Source: an uncultured Actinomycetes bacterium
Lineage (GTDB): Bacteria > Actinomycetota > Acidimicrobiia > Acidimicrobiales > RAAP-2
Assembly (NCBI GenBank): GCA_903828785.1
Contig: CAIKNP010000027.1
Coordinates: forward strand, 1 to 64,000
DNA length: 64,000 bases
Reading direction: 5' to 3'
The first letter of the stretch is position 1. The number at the start of each line of letters is the position of its first letter. Shown piece after piece: positions 43,574-52,160 of this stretch. The notes below the pieces were generated by a model. It was given only the letters and a program-made list of their open reading frames with translations, made no database searches and was not told the DNA's origin. The position numbers were made by a program, and so were the translations under genes.

Positions 43574-44547
43574 CGCAACAACGATCTGGACGCGCGGTAC
43601 TTCGTCGTGACGTCCGCGAGCGAGCCCACCCACGAATCACCGGGGATAGTGAGCATTCGCGCGTAGACGCGGGCCACCTGCTCGGCCACAACCTCGGAAG
43701 TCTCCCCGCGTAGGGTAGCCGCGAGAAACGCGCCCGCCGCGGCGTCGCCCGCTCCGAGTTCGTCAATCACTTGACCTGTCGCTTCGGCGTTCGTCACGTC
43801 ATCAGCGATGAGGTGCACGCGCACCAGGAAGCCACCCGAAGGCAGCTGCTCACGTTCACGCACCATCACGGTACCGATACCGTAACGGCGGCGGACCTCC
43901 TGCGCTCCCTCGAGAAAGGGTAGTGAGGTTCCCAGCAGCATGTGTAAGTCCTCCTCCGAAGCGAAGAGGACGTCTACTTGATCGAGCAAGGAGCGCACGA
44001 CCGACGCGGCCTCGTTCGGCGTCCACAACTGGCTGCGGTAATTGACGTCAAAACTCGTCATCACGCCCGACGCGCGCGCAGCCTCGAAGAAGGCCCGCAC
44101 GGCCTCGCGGGCCTCACCCAGTGCACAGGTGATGCCGGTGGTGTGAGCGGCCCCGGCTCCCTGAAGCAAGGCAGTCCAATCAAAGTCCGCCGCGCCTAGG
44201 TGGCTCGCCGCCGAATTCGCTCGATCGTAAAGGACGGTCGAGGGGCGAGGTGGAGCGCCCACTTCGAGAAAGAAGGTCCCCATGCGGCCCCCCTCCTCCT
44301 CCAGCGCGACCAGTTCAACGCCGTTGGTCCCGACGTGGCGCCGCACCAAATTGGCTAATTCATTTTTTGGTAGGCGCGTGACAAATCGACTCGACGCGCC
44401 TAGGGCACGCGCGGCGATCAAGACGTTAAGTTCCGCCCCCGCCACGTAGGCACGGTAATCCTGCGCCGCCGCCAGGGGAATGTTGTTGGTCGCAGTGAAA
44501 CGCACCAGCGCTTCACCCAATCCAACAATGAGTGGTTCATTCGCCAT
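43570..44547 (-). CDS. kdgK: PfkB-family sugar kinase, probable 2-keto-3-deoxygluconate kinase
   Basis: A 325-aa ribokinase-fold enzyme: VGLGEALVRFTATN, AGAELNVLIAARALG, DVNYRSQLWTPNEA, and the catalytic DELGAGDAAAGAFLA. FDVNYR-x-x-L-W is typical of KDG kinases. Product KDPG is the substrate of the aldolase encoded directly downstream. A GGAG SD precedes the ATG and the gene overlaps the lactonase by 11 bp. Confidence 0.87.
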   Translation of the reverse strand: MANEPLIVGLGEALVRFTATNNIPLAAAQDYRAYVAGAELNVLIAARALGASSRFVTRLPKNELANLVRRHVGTNGVELVALEEEGGRMGTFFLEVGAPPRPSTVLYDRANSAASHLGAADFDWTALLQGAGAAHTTGITCALGEAREAVRAFFEAARASGVMTSFDVNYRSQLWTPNEAASVVRSLLDQVDVLFASEEDLHMLLGTSLPFLEGAQEVRRRYGIGTVMVREREQLPSGGFLVRVHLIADDVTNAEATGQVIDELGAGDAAAGAFLAATLRGETSEVVAEQVARVYARMLTIPGDSWVGSLADVTTKYRASRSLLR

Positions 44548-45460
44548 GGTGTGCTCCTAAACGTGGACGGTAGGGGTTCAGGGGCAAACCACGGACACCC
44601 ACCTCGCAGGCGAAGAGTCGCCCCGCGTTGGGTTCGGCGGCGAGTACTTCGGCGCTCATATCCTCTTGCGCGGTGGTTATGTAAAGGGTGGTTCCGTTCG
44701 CCCCACCAATGGTGGGACAGGAGGGCTGGCGGGTGTCCACCTTCACCGAGCCAATGTGCTCACCACTGGCCGCGTACTGGCGAACCTCGTAACCACCCCA
44801 CACGGCCACCCACACATTTCCCTCAACGTCGACGCAGAGGCCATCCGGAGCCCCTTCACTGGCCACATCGAAACGAGCGAAGAGGCGTTGGTTGGAAATA
44901 CCACCTTCCTCATCAACGTCGTAGCGGTGAATGGTGCCGGGGGCGGAGTCCACGTAGTACATGGTCCGATTGTCAGGGCTCCACGCAATGCCGTTGGCAA
45001 TGGTGAGGTCCTCGAAGACCGTTTCTACCCCGAAGGATTCGTGGTAGCGGTAGAGGCTACCCATGCCGGGTTCCGCGCGACGCGACATCGACCCAATCCA
45101 GAACGCCCCCCAAGGGTCGGCCGCTCCGTCATTGGATCGCACCCTTCCGCCGTTGTGGGCTTCGGGTGAAGCGAGGAGGGTGAGCTCGCCCGCTTCGCTC
45201 AGTGCAAACAGGGAATCATCCATCGCGACAATCCATCCATCAGCCCGGTTCTCCTGCGGCGCCAGTGCCGTGAAGGATCCAGGAAAGTCGTAGTGGGTAA
45301 TGATCTCGAGATTCGTTCCCTTGGCGCGCGCCCGAAAGAATTGCCCCCCCTCGGGAGCAACGTTCACCCAATAGAGCTCTTGTCGTACCTCGTCGTAACG
45401 AGCACACTCGCCGAGAAAGTAGCGATCCGTCGTACACGGCTGAGCGCTTAATTGCTTCAT
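44537..45460 (-). CDS. SMP-30/gluconolactonase/LRE family lactonase
   Basis: A 307-aa six-bladed propeller: EGGQFFRARA, SNDGAADPWGAFWIGSMSR, ANGIAWSPDNRTMYYVDSAPGTIHRYDVD, PDGLCVDVEGNVWVAVWGG. E18-type, N and D metal ligands of the family are expected in the E-C-A-R-Y, S-N-D and S-P-D-N segments. It hydrolyses aldonolactones to aldonic acids. Its ATG overlaps the epimerase stop (ATGA). Confidence 0.87.
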   Translation of the reverse strand: MKQLSAQPCTTDRYFLGECARYDEVRQELYWVNVAPEGGQFFRARAKGTNLEIITHYDFPGSFTALAPQENRADGWIVAMDDSLFALSEAGELTLLASPEAHNGGRVRSNDGAADPWGAFWIGSMSRRAEPGMGSLYRYHESFGVETVFEDLTIANGIAWSPDNRTMYYVDSAPGTIHRYDVDEEGGISNQRLFARFDVASEGAPDGLCVDVEGNVWVAVWGGYEVRQYAASGEHIGSVKVDTRQPSCPTIGGANGTTLYITTAQEDMSAEVLAAEPNAGRLFACEVGVRGLPLNPYRPRLGAHHGE

Positions 45461-46335
45461 GATGCTTCTCCTGGTTTAACGGTAAGGTCGACCCACCAGC
45501 GCGATGGGTCTTGGGGAACAAATTCGGATACGAGTCCGGCGCGCTGGGCTCGTCCGAGATCATCATAAAAACCACTCATCGGCTCAATAGCGATGACTCG
45601 ATGTTCGGTGAGGTCGTAGTGGTCTGACCAGATCACCAGATATGGGGCAAACTCCCTATCCCACTCCAAGGTCAAGGTGGCCCCGTCTGGATCAACGAGT
45701 CGAGGTTCGACGTGGGGGTTAGCGGGATTGAGGTAGTAATTCTGATTACTGCCCACGGCCAGGTCGCGCTCGACGACGAAGTCGCCGGGCCAGGGGATTT
45801 CGGTGAGAACACCATCGTCACCCTTGAACCAGTATCCGTCCGTCCGGTCCAACACGAGTCGCGTCCCCGGTCGAGTCACGAACTGAGGGTGTAGGGCCCA
45901 CAACATCGTCATTGGACGAGCCACTGTGCAGCAGTACGCCACGCGCAGGGTATGACCTGCAAGGGTCAGGGTGCGTTCAAATTCGTAGTCCAGCTGCTGG
46001 CCCTTGACCACTTGCCGCAGTGAGGTCGCAGAAGAGTTGACCACTTCCCACTTTGCACTCCAGAGTTCACCATGGTCCGCGAGCTCGAGCTCATTGTAGG
46101 GATCACCGACGTAGACGCTGGGATCAACGGTGGGTAACATTTCGTCCCACCCGTAGTGCGCCGTGTCGGTGTAGACCGCCCCCAGCACAGCGGCCGTGGC
46201 GGGCTGACCCCTAGGGGAGCTCAGCCATTCCCGCTTATCACGGCGGGTGCGAAGACTGGCGATACGCCCGCCCTCGTGCGCCAGCACCTCGACAGTGACG
46301 TCGTCGTTCTCGAGGGTGACCACGCGTTCGCTCAT
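45457..46335 (-). CDS. Aldose 1-epimerase family protein
   Basis: A 292-aa galactose-mutarotase-fold protein: EGGRIASLRTRRDKREWL, TAHYGWDEMLPTVDP with the catalytic His region of the family, WALHPQFVTRPGTRLVLD with the second His, and ending PMSGFYDDLGRAQRAGLV. It interconverts anomers of a hexose or uronic acid, feeding the dehydrogenase/lactonase or isomerase steps. Its ATG overlaps the stop of the enolase-superfamily gene. Confidence 0.82.
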   Translation of the reverse strand: MSERVVTLENDDVTVEVLAHEGGRIASLRTRRDKREWLSSPRGQPATAAVLGAVYTDTAHYGWDEMLPTVDPSVYVGDPYNELELADHGELWSAKWEVVNSSATSLRQVVKGQQLDYEFERTLTLAGHTLRVAYCCTVARPMTMLWALHPQFVTRPGTRLVLDRTDGYWFKGDDGVLTEIPWPGDFVVERDLAVGSNQNYYLNPANPHVEPRLVDPDGATLTLEWDREFAPYLVIWSDHYDLTEHRVIAIEPMSGFYDDLGRAQRAGLVSEFVPQDPSRWWVDLTVKPGEAS

Positions 46336-47477
46336 TGTGACGCCGTCATTTGGTAGGGCCAGAACTGTCCGTCACGCTCGTAGGATTCGGCCGCCGCCGC
46401 GAGGGCGTCTTCGTTAATGCGAAGGCCCAGTCCGGCGGCGGTGGGTACGCCCCAGCTCGGACCGTCGGCGATTGGCAAGCGTTCCGCAAGGATGTCACCG
46501 ACCATGTGAGCCGTGGTCTGTTGGTTACCATCGACGATTCCGGGCAGCGTGAGCATGACGTGCTGACCGGCAGTCGCGGCGATACCCAGCTCACCGTGCG
46601 TGTGCTTGCACACGCGCGCTCCGTGTTCGTAGGCGAGGTAGCCCAGGCGCTGAAAGCTTCGTAGCGAACCAACCCAGTAGGGGCTGAAGCAATAGACGTC
46701 GGCGACGCGCGATTCAATGCGCTCGCGAGCCTGCTCTTCACTCCACAAGCCCTCGTTGGCACAAACGGGTACGTCTATCAAGTTCCGGAGGTCCTTTAAG
46801 AGGTTGACGGGCACCTGTCGCACGGGTTGCTCGACGAAATCGAGGCGCGCGGAACGCAAGTCCGTCAAGACCCGCCGTGCCTGGGGCAGCGTCCACGCCC
46901 CGTTGGCGTCAATTCGGATGTTGGCGTCACCGACCGCTTCGCGAATAGCCAAGACCCGCTCAAGGTCGGCGCGGTCGTCGAGGCCCACCTTTAAGTAGAA
47001 GGTTCCGTAGCCGCGAGCGACGCCCTGGCGAGCCTGCGCCACTAAATCCTCGACGTCGTAACCGCTCAAGTACCAGAAGTAGTCAACCGATTCACGCAAG
47101 GCGCCGCCCAGAAGGGCGTGCACCGGCACGCCCGCTGCTTGACCACAGATGTCGGCCAAGGCCATATCAATCCCGGCCCAGGCGAAGTTGGCTGTTCCTT
47201 CTCGAAACTGCCACAGTCCCCGGTGCCACGCGTCGCGTCGCATGGCTTCGCTGCGCCACGGATCTTGGCCGAGCACGAAGGGCATCATGGCGGTCACGGC
47301 ACTGTTGACTGAGGCCATATCGGCGCCGGCGGAGGTTTCCCCCCAGCCCACGAGGCCATCATCGGTTTCGAGTCGCAAGACGCCGGCCGTCACCCCATCG
47401 CGTTGAACCTGCGAGGAGACTTCACGATGGTGGTAGGCCACGTTGGCACTGGTGAGCGTCCAGCTGGCGATCTTCAT
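46332..47477 (-). CDS. Mandelate racemase/muconate lactonizing enzyme-family sugar acid dehydratase
   Basis: A 381-aa enolase-superfamily protein with an N-terminal capping domain and a barrel. Metal ligands are Asp in R-I-D-A-N-G-A-W, Glu in F-V-E-Q-P-V and Glu in C-A-N-E-G-L; His in C-K-H-T-H-G-E-L-G is the likely base. The K-x-K position reads F-Y-L-K-V-G, keeping only the second Lys. Members dehydrate aldonates to 2-keto-3-deoxy acids or cycloisomerise lactones. Distinct from the ManD at 55979. ATG with no clear SD, 11 bp after the SDR stop. Confidence 0.82.
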   Translation of the reverse strand: MKIASWTLTSANVAYHHREVSSQVQRDGVTAGVLRLETDDGLVGWGETSAGADMASVNSAVTAMMPFVLGQDPWRSEAMRRDAWHRGLWQFREGTANFAWAGIDMALADICGQAAGVPVHALLGGALRESVDYFWYLSGYDVEDLVAQARQGVARGYGTFYLKVGLDDRADLERVLAIREAVGDANIRIDANGAWTLPQARRVLTDLRSARLDFVEQPVRQVPVNLLKDLRNLIDVPVCANEGLWSEEQARERIESRVADVYCFSPYWVGSLRSFQRLGYLAYEHGARVCKHTHGELGIAATAGQHVMLTLPGIVDGNQQTTAHMVGDILAERLPIADGPSWGVPTAAGLGLRINEDALAAAAESYERDGQFWPYQMTASQ

Positions 47478-47488
47478 TAGCTCTACCG

Positions 47489-48295
47489 CTACTCCGCGTT
47501 GTAGGTCATGGCGGGACCCGCCGGCAGGGCGGCCATTAAGCCACCGTCGACCGCGTACATCGCGCCCGTGACGAAGGAGGCCAGGGGTGAGGCGAGAAAG
47601 AGAGCGACCTGAGCCACGTCGTTCGGCTGCCCTAAGCGACCCAGCGGGTGCGCCAGCACCATGAAGGCCAACTGCGCTTCGGGGTCACGCGCGGCCTCGG
47701 CCTCTCGCCGGACCATGGGCGTATCAATCGTCCCGGGGACGATGCCGTTCACCCGAACCCCAAAGGGCGCTCCTTCAAGGGCCAGTGCATTCACCAGTGC
47801 GTGCGCCCCGCCCTTCGAGGCGGCGTAGGCACCGGCGTCAGGCACGGTGGCCAGCGCGTGCGGTGAACTGGTCACCACGATGGCTCCCTTGTTACGGGGA
47901 CACATCGAGAGCAGAGCCGCGCGACTTACCAAGAAGACCCCCGTCAGGTTGATAGCCACCACCCGATTCCACTCGTCCAGCGAAGTATGACGGACGTCCT
48001 TCGTCCACTCCACTCCCGCGTTGGCGTACACCACGTCTGGTGGCCCACAGTGTGTCTCCACCCAGTCGAAGGCGCCCGTGACTTCCGTTTCGCTCGACAC
48101 ATCGCAGTGACGAAAGAAGGCTCGATAACCTTCACCAGTGAGTTGATCGGCCAGGCCCTGGCCGGCCACGTCGTCGTAATCGAGAATCACGGTGATGGCC
48201 CCAGCGCGAGCGAAGACGATTACCGCTGCGCCACCGATACCCGCAGCACCCCCCGCGACTACGACCACCTGATCAGTAAAGAACTCATTCCACAT
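47489..48295 (-). CDS. Short-chain dehydrogenase, probable sugar or sugar-acid dehydrogenase
   Basis: A 268-aa classical SDR: VVVAGGAAGIGGAAVIVFA, VYANAGVEW, Ser in VTSSPHALATV, catalytic Y-A-A-S-K, RVNGIVPGTIDTPMV, DGGLMAAL. TVILDYDD suggests NAD. In sugar-acid clusters such enzymes oxidise the aldose to lactone or a 2-keto-3-deoxy acid. AAGGAGTAGTT before the ATG is a strong SD. Confidence 0.83.
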   Translation of the reverse strand: MWNEFFTDQVVVVAGGAAGIGGAAVIVFARAGAITVILDYDDVAGQGLADQLTGEGYRAFFRHCDVSSETEVTGAFDWVETHCGPPDVVYANAGVEWTKDVRHTSLDEWNRVVAINLTGVFLVSRAALLSMCPRNKGAIVVTSSPHALATVPDAGAYAASKGGAHALVNALALEGAPFGVRVNGIVPGTIDTPMVRREAEAARDPEAQLAFMVLAHPLGRLGQPNDVAQVALFLASPLASFVTGAMYAVDGGLMAALPAGPAMTYNAE

Positions 48296-48321
48296 AACTA
48301 CTCCTTTCGGGCCGCTTCGCT

Positions 48322-48341
48322 ACCCCGCCAATGCGCGGGGT
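48322..48341 (-). terminator. Hairpin between ridA and the SDR gene
   Basis: ACCCCGC and GCGGGGT are perfect 7-bp arms with a 6-nt loop. The hairpin follows the ridA stop by about 14 nt on the minus strand. It may reduce read-through into the downstream catabolic genes rather than end transcription. Confidence 0.4.
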
Positions 48342-48354
48342 CCAAAGTGGTCGA

Positions 48355-48735
48355 CTACTCCGTCACTGCGAGGGCGGTGATTTCTACCTTCATACCCGCA
48401 GGGAGCGAGACACCCACCGTGGTGCGAGCCGGGTAGGGCTTGGAAAAAATCTTTTCGTACTCCGCGTTCATCGCCGGGAAGTCGGCCATGTCGGACAAGT
48501 AAACGTCGACGCGAATGACGTCGTCCAGGGAGGCACCACTGGCTTCGAGTACCGCCGCGATGTTCTTAAAGGTTTGCACGGTTTGACCGCCAACGTCGGT
48601 GGACGCGTAGGTGCCCGTAGCGAGATCAATTCCCGCCTGGCCCGAGGCCGCCACCGTCGTACCAATGCGCACCGACTGGGAATACGGGGCGATCGGCGTG
48701 GGGGCCTTGTCGGTCTTTCCTTCAATACGTGCCAT
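48355..48735 (-). CDS. ridA: RidA family enamine/imine deaminase
   Basis: A 126-aa protein of the YjgF/RidA family: APTPIAPYSQSVRIG, ASGQAGIDLATG, TVQTFKNIAAVLEASGASLDDVIRVDVYLSDM, and P-A-R-T-T-V-G with the conserved Arg for the substrate carboxylate. RidA hydrolyses reactive 2-aminoacrylate-type imines to keto acids. Located between the importer and the catabolic enzymes. AAAAGG SD before the ATG. Confidence 0.9.
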   Translation of the reverse strand: MARIEGKTDKAPTPIAPYSQSVRIGTTVAASGQAGIDLATGTYASTDVGGQTVQTFKNIAAVLEASGASLDDVIRVDVYLSDMADFPAMNAEYEKIFSKPYPARTTVGVSLPAGMKVEITALAVTE

Positions 48736-48758
48736 AGTGCAACCTTTTCTTTCGTTGG

Positions 48759-48778
48759 TCCGCGACGGGCGTCGCGGA
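48759..48778 (-). terminator. Hairpin between the transporter and ridA
   Basis: TCCGCGAC and GTCGCGGA are perfect 8-bp arms with a 4-nt loop. It begins 5 nt past the permease stop (48783) and ends about 24 nt before the ridA ATG. Likely an intra-operon stem that stabilises the transporter mRNA or lowers read-through. No T-run. Confidence 0.45.
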
Positions 48779-48782
48779 GTAT

Positions 48783-49601
48783 TTACTTACCCATACCTGC
48801 CGTGAGTCCCCGAACAAAGAAACGCTGTCCGAAGAGATACAACACGCCGAGGGGGAGAATGGAGAGGAAGGCCGCGGCCATCAGGAGTGGCTCGTTCGAC
48901 ACGAAACGACCCTGGTAGAGGGTGAGCCCCGCCATCAGCGTCCGCGCCCCGTTATTTTGCAGAAACACCAGGGCCACGAGTAATTCGTTCCAAACGAATA
49001 TGGCGTTCACGATAACGAGGGTGATGGTCGACGCCCCGGAAATCGGCATGATAATGCTTCGCAGAATGCGGTGGTGTGGCGCCCCGTCCATGTAGGCAGC
49101 CTCCACCAGCTCCATGGGAATCTCTCGGAAGAAATTCACGAGAAAGAAAATCGAGAAGGGGATGAGGAGACCAATGTAGAAAATGATGGCCGAGGGCAGT
49201 TGATTGATCAGGTGCACTTTGATCATCAAGATGTACATGGGCACCAACAGGGCCACGGAAGGAATTGCCATCAGCGCCATGTTGGCGCGGAACAATGCCT
49301 CGCGTCCATGAACCTTGCCAAAGACAATGCCGAAAGCCGCCATGATCGAGAAGGTCGTAGCGATCGCCACCGAGACCACCGTGGCGATAGCACTGTTGCG
49401 CACCCAGAGCATGAGCGGCCAGTCTCGGTACACCTGCTCGAAATTAGAAAAAGTGATGTGCAGCGGGAATCCGGTGGGGCTGGCGGTGTAGGCGGCTGGC
49501 GTCTTGAGTGCGGTCTGCAGAATGAACCACACCGGGTAGAGCGAGAGCACCGAGAGAACAATGAGCAGCACGTGGCGCATGACGTTGCGAAAGCGTTGCA
49601 T
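48783..49601 (-). CDS. ABC sugar importer permease (MalG type)
   Basis: A 272-aa protein with six membrane helices and the EAA loop ELVEAAYMDGAPHHRILRSIIMPISG that contacts the ATPase. MLYPVWFILQTALKTP-like start and QGRFVSNEPLLMAAAFLSILP-like end match carbohydrate uptake family 1 permeases. Its ATG at 49601 overlaps the upstream permease stop by one base (TGATG). The frame is open to 49637 but that would overlap the partner gene by 37 bp. Confidence 0.92.
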   Translation of the reverse strand: MQRFRNVMRHVLLIVLSVLSLYPVWFILQTALKTPAAYTASPTGFPLHITFSNFEQVYRDWPLMLWVRNSAIATVVSVAIATTFSIMAAFGIVFGKVHGREALFRANMALMAIPSVALLVPMYILMIKVHLINQLPSAIIFYIGLLIPFSIFFLVNFFREIPMELVEAAYMDGAPHHRILRSIIMPISGASTITLVIVNAIFVWNELLVALVFLQNNGARTLMAGLTLYQGRFVSNEPLLMAAAFLSILPLGVLYLFGQRFFVRGLTAGMGK

Positions 49602-50560
49602 CAGTGCGGCGCCTTCGCTGATCGGGCGCGCGCCCAAATGTAGAGGGCGATGAAAATACTCGCCAAGGCCAGCAAAGCGACCGCGGCGGCGGACGCGATA
49701 CCGATGGATCCGTTCTCAAAACCATTCTGGTAGATAAAGAATTCGAGGACGCTCGACGCGTACGCGGGTCCCCCACCCGTCAAAACGTAGACGTAGGTGA
49801 AGACGGACGACAACATGTTGATTGATTGCAAAATGACGAAGAACTCAATGATGCGAATAATCTGCGGCACCAAAATGCGGCGCTGAATCACCCACCAACC
49901 CGCCCCATCGATCCGGGCGGCTTCGATCATCTCTTGCGGAACGGCCAGCAGGGCGGCACTAAACACCACAACCCCAAAGCCGAATTGCTGCCACACAATG
50001 ACGCCACCAATACTAAAAATGACCCAACTCGGTGAACCCAGCCAGTCGTGGATGAGGCCCGACAGGTGCACATTGGTCAGGAAGGAATCCAGAATGCCGT
50101 TGCCCTGGAGCAGATACGAAAACGAAAGTCCCATGGCCACCGCGGGCAAAATGTAGGGCACGAAAAGGATGGCGCGGTACTTGCGAATACCCCGGAACGA
50201 GGTATTGATGATGAGTGAGACGATGAGTGACAGGCTCGTCACAATCGGCACCACTATTAACAACTTGAAGTTGTTGAACATCGAACTCATGAACTGCGGA
50301 TCGATGAGGAGATCTTTGTAGTTACTTGTTCCAACCCACGTCAGCTGCCCGACACCGCCCGCGTAGAAGCTGTACTTAACAACTTGGTAGAGCGAGTAGG
50401 CGAAGACGAGGCCCAGCATGACGAGAGCCGGGGCCATGTACCCGTAGGCCCACAGCTGGCCACGACGTCGACGCCGGCCACCTTTGGTGGCCGGCGTCGA
50501 GACATCGTTGCTCGAAACTACGTCAGCGGATGTCACTCCGCCAATTCTCACTTCTTGCAT
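49601..50560 (-). CDS. ABC sugar importer permease (MalF type)
   Basis: A 319-aa protein with a 35-residue cytoplasmic start, six membrane helices and EAA loop EMIEAARIDGAGWWVIQRRILVPQ. FVPYILPAVAMGLSFSYLLQGNGILD is typical of MalF/UgpA-type permeases. Works with the MalG-type partner and the binding protein upstream. The ATPase gene is not in this window. Confidence 0.92.
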   Translation of the reverse strand: MQEVRIGGVTSADVVSSNDVSTPATKGGRRRRRGQLWAYGYMAPALVMLGLVFAYSLYQVVKYSFYAGGVGQLTWVGTSNYKDLLIDPQFMSSMFNNFKLLIVVPIVTSLSLIVSLIINTSFRGIRKYRAILFVPYILPAVAMGLSFSYLLQGNGILDSFLTNVHLSGLIHDWLGSPSWVIFSIGGVIVWQQFGFGVVVFSAALLAVPQEMIEAARIDGAGWWVIQRRILVPQIIRIIEFFVILQSINMLSSVFTYVYVLTGGGPAYASSVLEFFIYQNGFENGSIGIASAAAVALLALASIFIALYIWARARSAKAPH

Positions 50561-50584
50561 AGCGCACTACGAGACACGTGATGA

Positions 50585-51985
50585 TCAGGCGCTCTTAGCC
50601 CAGGTGCTGAACTGCTGGAACTGCGAGGGCTGCTGGGTCTGCCACAGGGTCAACTGTGTGCTCCACAGGGCCACGGCCTTAGCGGCCGAACCACCCGACG
50701 TGATGACCTGTCCGGCCGGACGGTCAGCAGCAGTGTCGATGGTTGGCGGGATGAAGTTTTCCAGCCACACCGACGGACCAGCGGTGTCGAGACCGTCCAA
50801 CTGCTTCGCCAAGGTACCAACAATGTCACCCTTGGGGAAACGGTTGTCAGCGGGGAAGGCCCCCGTCTCGGTGTTCAACGCTTTCATGTTGACGGCGCTG
50901 TGCAAGAAGCCCATGAACTTAGCGTCAGCCGCCTTGTTTGATGACCACGAAGCGATGAACTCGGACGACGACTGCGTCGCGTCGTAGGTCTTCGCCAGTG
51001 CGCCATTACCCCAAATGGGAGGTGCCGCGGCGCCCACGTTGGCCTGACCGAGGGTCTTGGCCCAAGCGAGGGCGTTGCCGTCAGTGGTGAAGGTCATGGC
51101 GGACTTGCCCTCGGGGAACAAGTTCCAACCCTGCGCGAAGTCCAGCGTCGCGACGTTGCTGTTCACGTAACCAGACTTAATCAAGTTCTGGAACATCGTG
51201 TACATCTTGGTCAACGAGGCCAACAGCGCAGCACGGTTGCTGCCCACGTTGGCCACACCCTTGGTCAGCTGCGAAATGGAGTTAAGCAGCTGCTTTTCGT
51301 AAATGGCAAACATCCACGCACCGAAGTCTCCACCGGCGTTACCCATGCCGAAGGGGATGATGCCGTGCGCCTTCAAGGCGGCGCAGTCCGTAAGGAACTG
51401 GGCCCAGGTCTTGGGAGCAACGTTAGGGTTCAAACCAGCCTTAACGAAGAGCTTCTTGTTCCAAACCAGTGGCACACCAATGACGTACAGCGGCATGGCG
51501 TAGATCTTGCCCATGTAGGTGTTTTCGGCAGTGTCGAGCCAGTGCGATGTTTCGCTCTTGGGGATGTAGTTAGAAATTGGCGTGACTGCACCAGCCAGGG
51601 CTGGCTGCAGAACCGGCAGGGTCGCCCACTGCGTGTCGATGTCCGGTCCACTCTTCTGTGACGCCGCCAAAGTGAAACTAGGAATAACCGAGTCGTTTGA
51701 CTGCGGGACCAAGGTAACGGTGACGTTCGGGTTGGCCTTCTCGTAGATCGCGATGCGCTGTTGCATCCAGTTGTTCATTCCCGGGATGTCGCCTTCGCCC
51801 CAGAACCAGTAGGTGAGGTTGGTCTTTCCAGCCGCGCTGGCGTTAGTGGCGATTGGCAATGCGGCAGCACCGAGCGCTACCGATACCGCGCACAACATTG
51901 TCAACATTCTTTTGATGGTGCTCGAAGCCATTTTCGAAATTCGCATCGATGATGGCTGGTCGCTTCCCAAAACTTTCTTGGTCAT
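50585..51985 (-). CDS. ABC sugar-binding protein (extracellular, family 1)
   Basis: A 466-aa substrate-binding protein. After a charged start there is a signal peptide (about 26-50, ending T-N-A-S-A-A-G). The mature part starts LTYWFWGEGD and includes PLYVIGVPLVWNKKLFVKAGLNPNVAPKTWAQFL and EGKSAMTFTTDGNALAW, typical of family 1 sugar-binding proteins. No lipobox Cys is visible at the cleavage site, which is unusual for a Gram-positive binding protein. GGGGGAT is the SD. A 15-bp palindrome lies 76-90 bp upstream. Confidence 0.92.
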   Translation of the reverse strand: MTKKVLGSDQPSSMRISKMASSTIKRMLTMLCAVSVALGAAALPIATNASAAGKTNLTYWFWGEGDIPGMNNWMQQRIAIYEKANPNVTVTLVPQSNDSVIPSFTLAASQKSGPDIDTQWATLPVLQPALAGAVTPISNYIPKSETSHWLDTAENTYMGKIYAMPLYVIGVPLVWNKKLFVKAGLNPNVAPKTWAQFLTDCAALKAHGIIPFGMGNAGGDFGAWMFAIYEKQLLNSISQLTKGVANVGSNRAALLASLTKMYTMFQNLIKSGYVNSNVATLDFAQGWNLFPEGKSAMTFTTDGNALAWAKTLGQANVGAAAPPIWGNGALAKTYDATQSSSEFIASWSSNKAADAKFMGFLHSAVNMKALNTETGAFPADNRFPKGDIVGTLAKQLDGLDTAGPSVWLENFIPPTIDTAADRPAGQVITSGGSAAKAVALWSTQLTLWQTQQPSQFQQFSTWAKSA

Positions 51986-52060
51986 TGATCCCCCTGTACG
52001 TCATTCACTTTGAATGCCCTTAAGCACAACTTAGCCTTCACGACGGGTGATGGAACGCTG

Positions 52061-52075
52061 TTCCGATTATCGGAA
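52061..52075. promoter_or_regulatory. Perfect 15-bp palindrome, candidate operator of the importer operon
   Basis: TTCCGATTATCGGAA is a perfect palindrome with a single central base. It sits between uxuB (stop 52161) and the binding-protein gene (start 51985). A partially overlapping second palindrome, GGAACGCTGTTCC, is at 52052-52064. A near copy (13 of 15) lies at 55305-55319. The symmetry and length suit a dimeric regulator of the GntR, IclR or LacI type; the family cannot be told. Confidence 0.55.
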
Positions 52076-52160
52076 ATTGTGGAAAATGCTCGACCTCTTT
52101 TGTTCCACCTACTCGAACACCGATTGATGTTTTCGCCTCGCGTTTTGTCCGAGCGATGAG

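Noticed and set aside
52052-52064. GGAACGCTGTTCC as a separate operator
   Set aside because: It overlaps the better 15-bp palindrome and has no second copy in the window, so I keep it only as a note.
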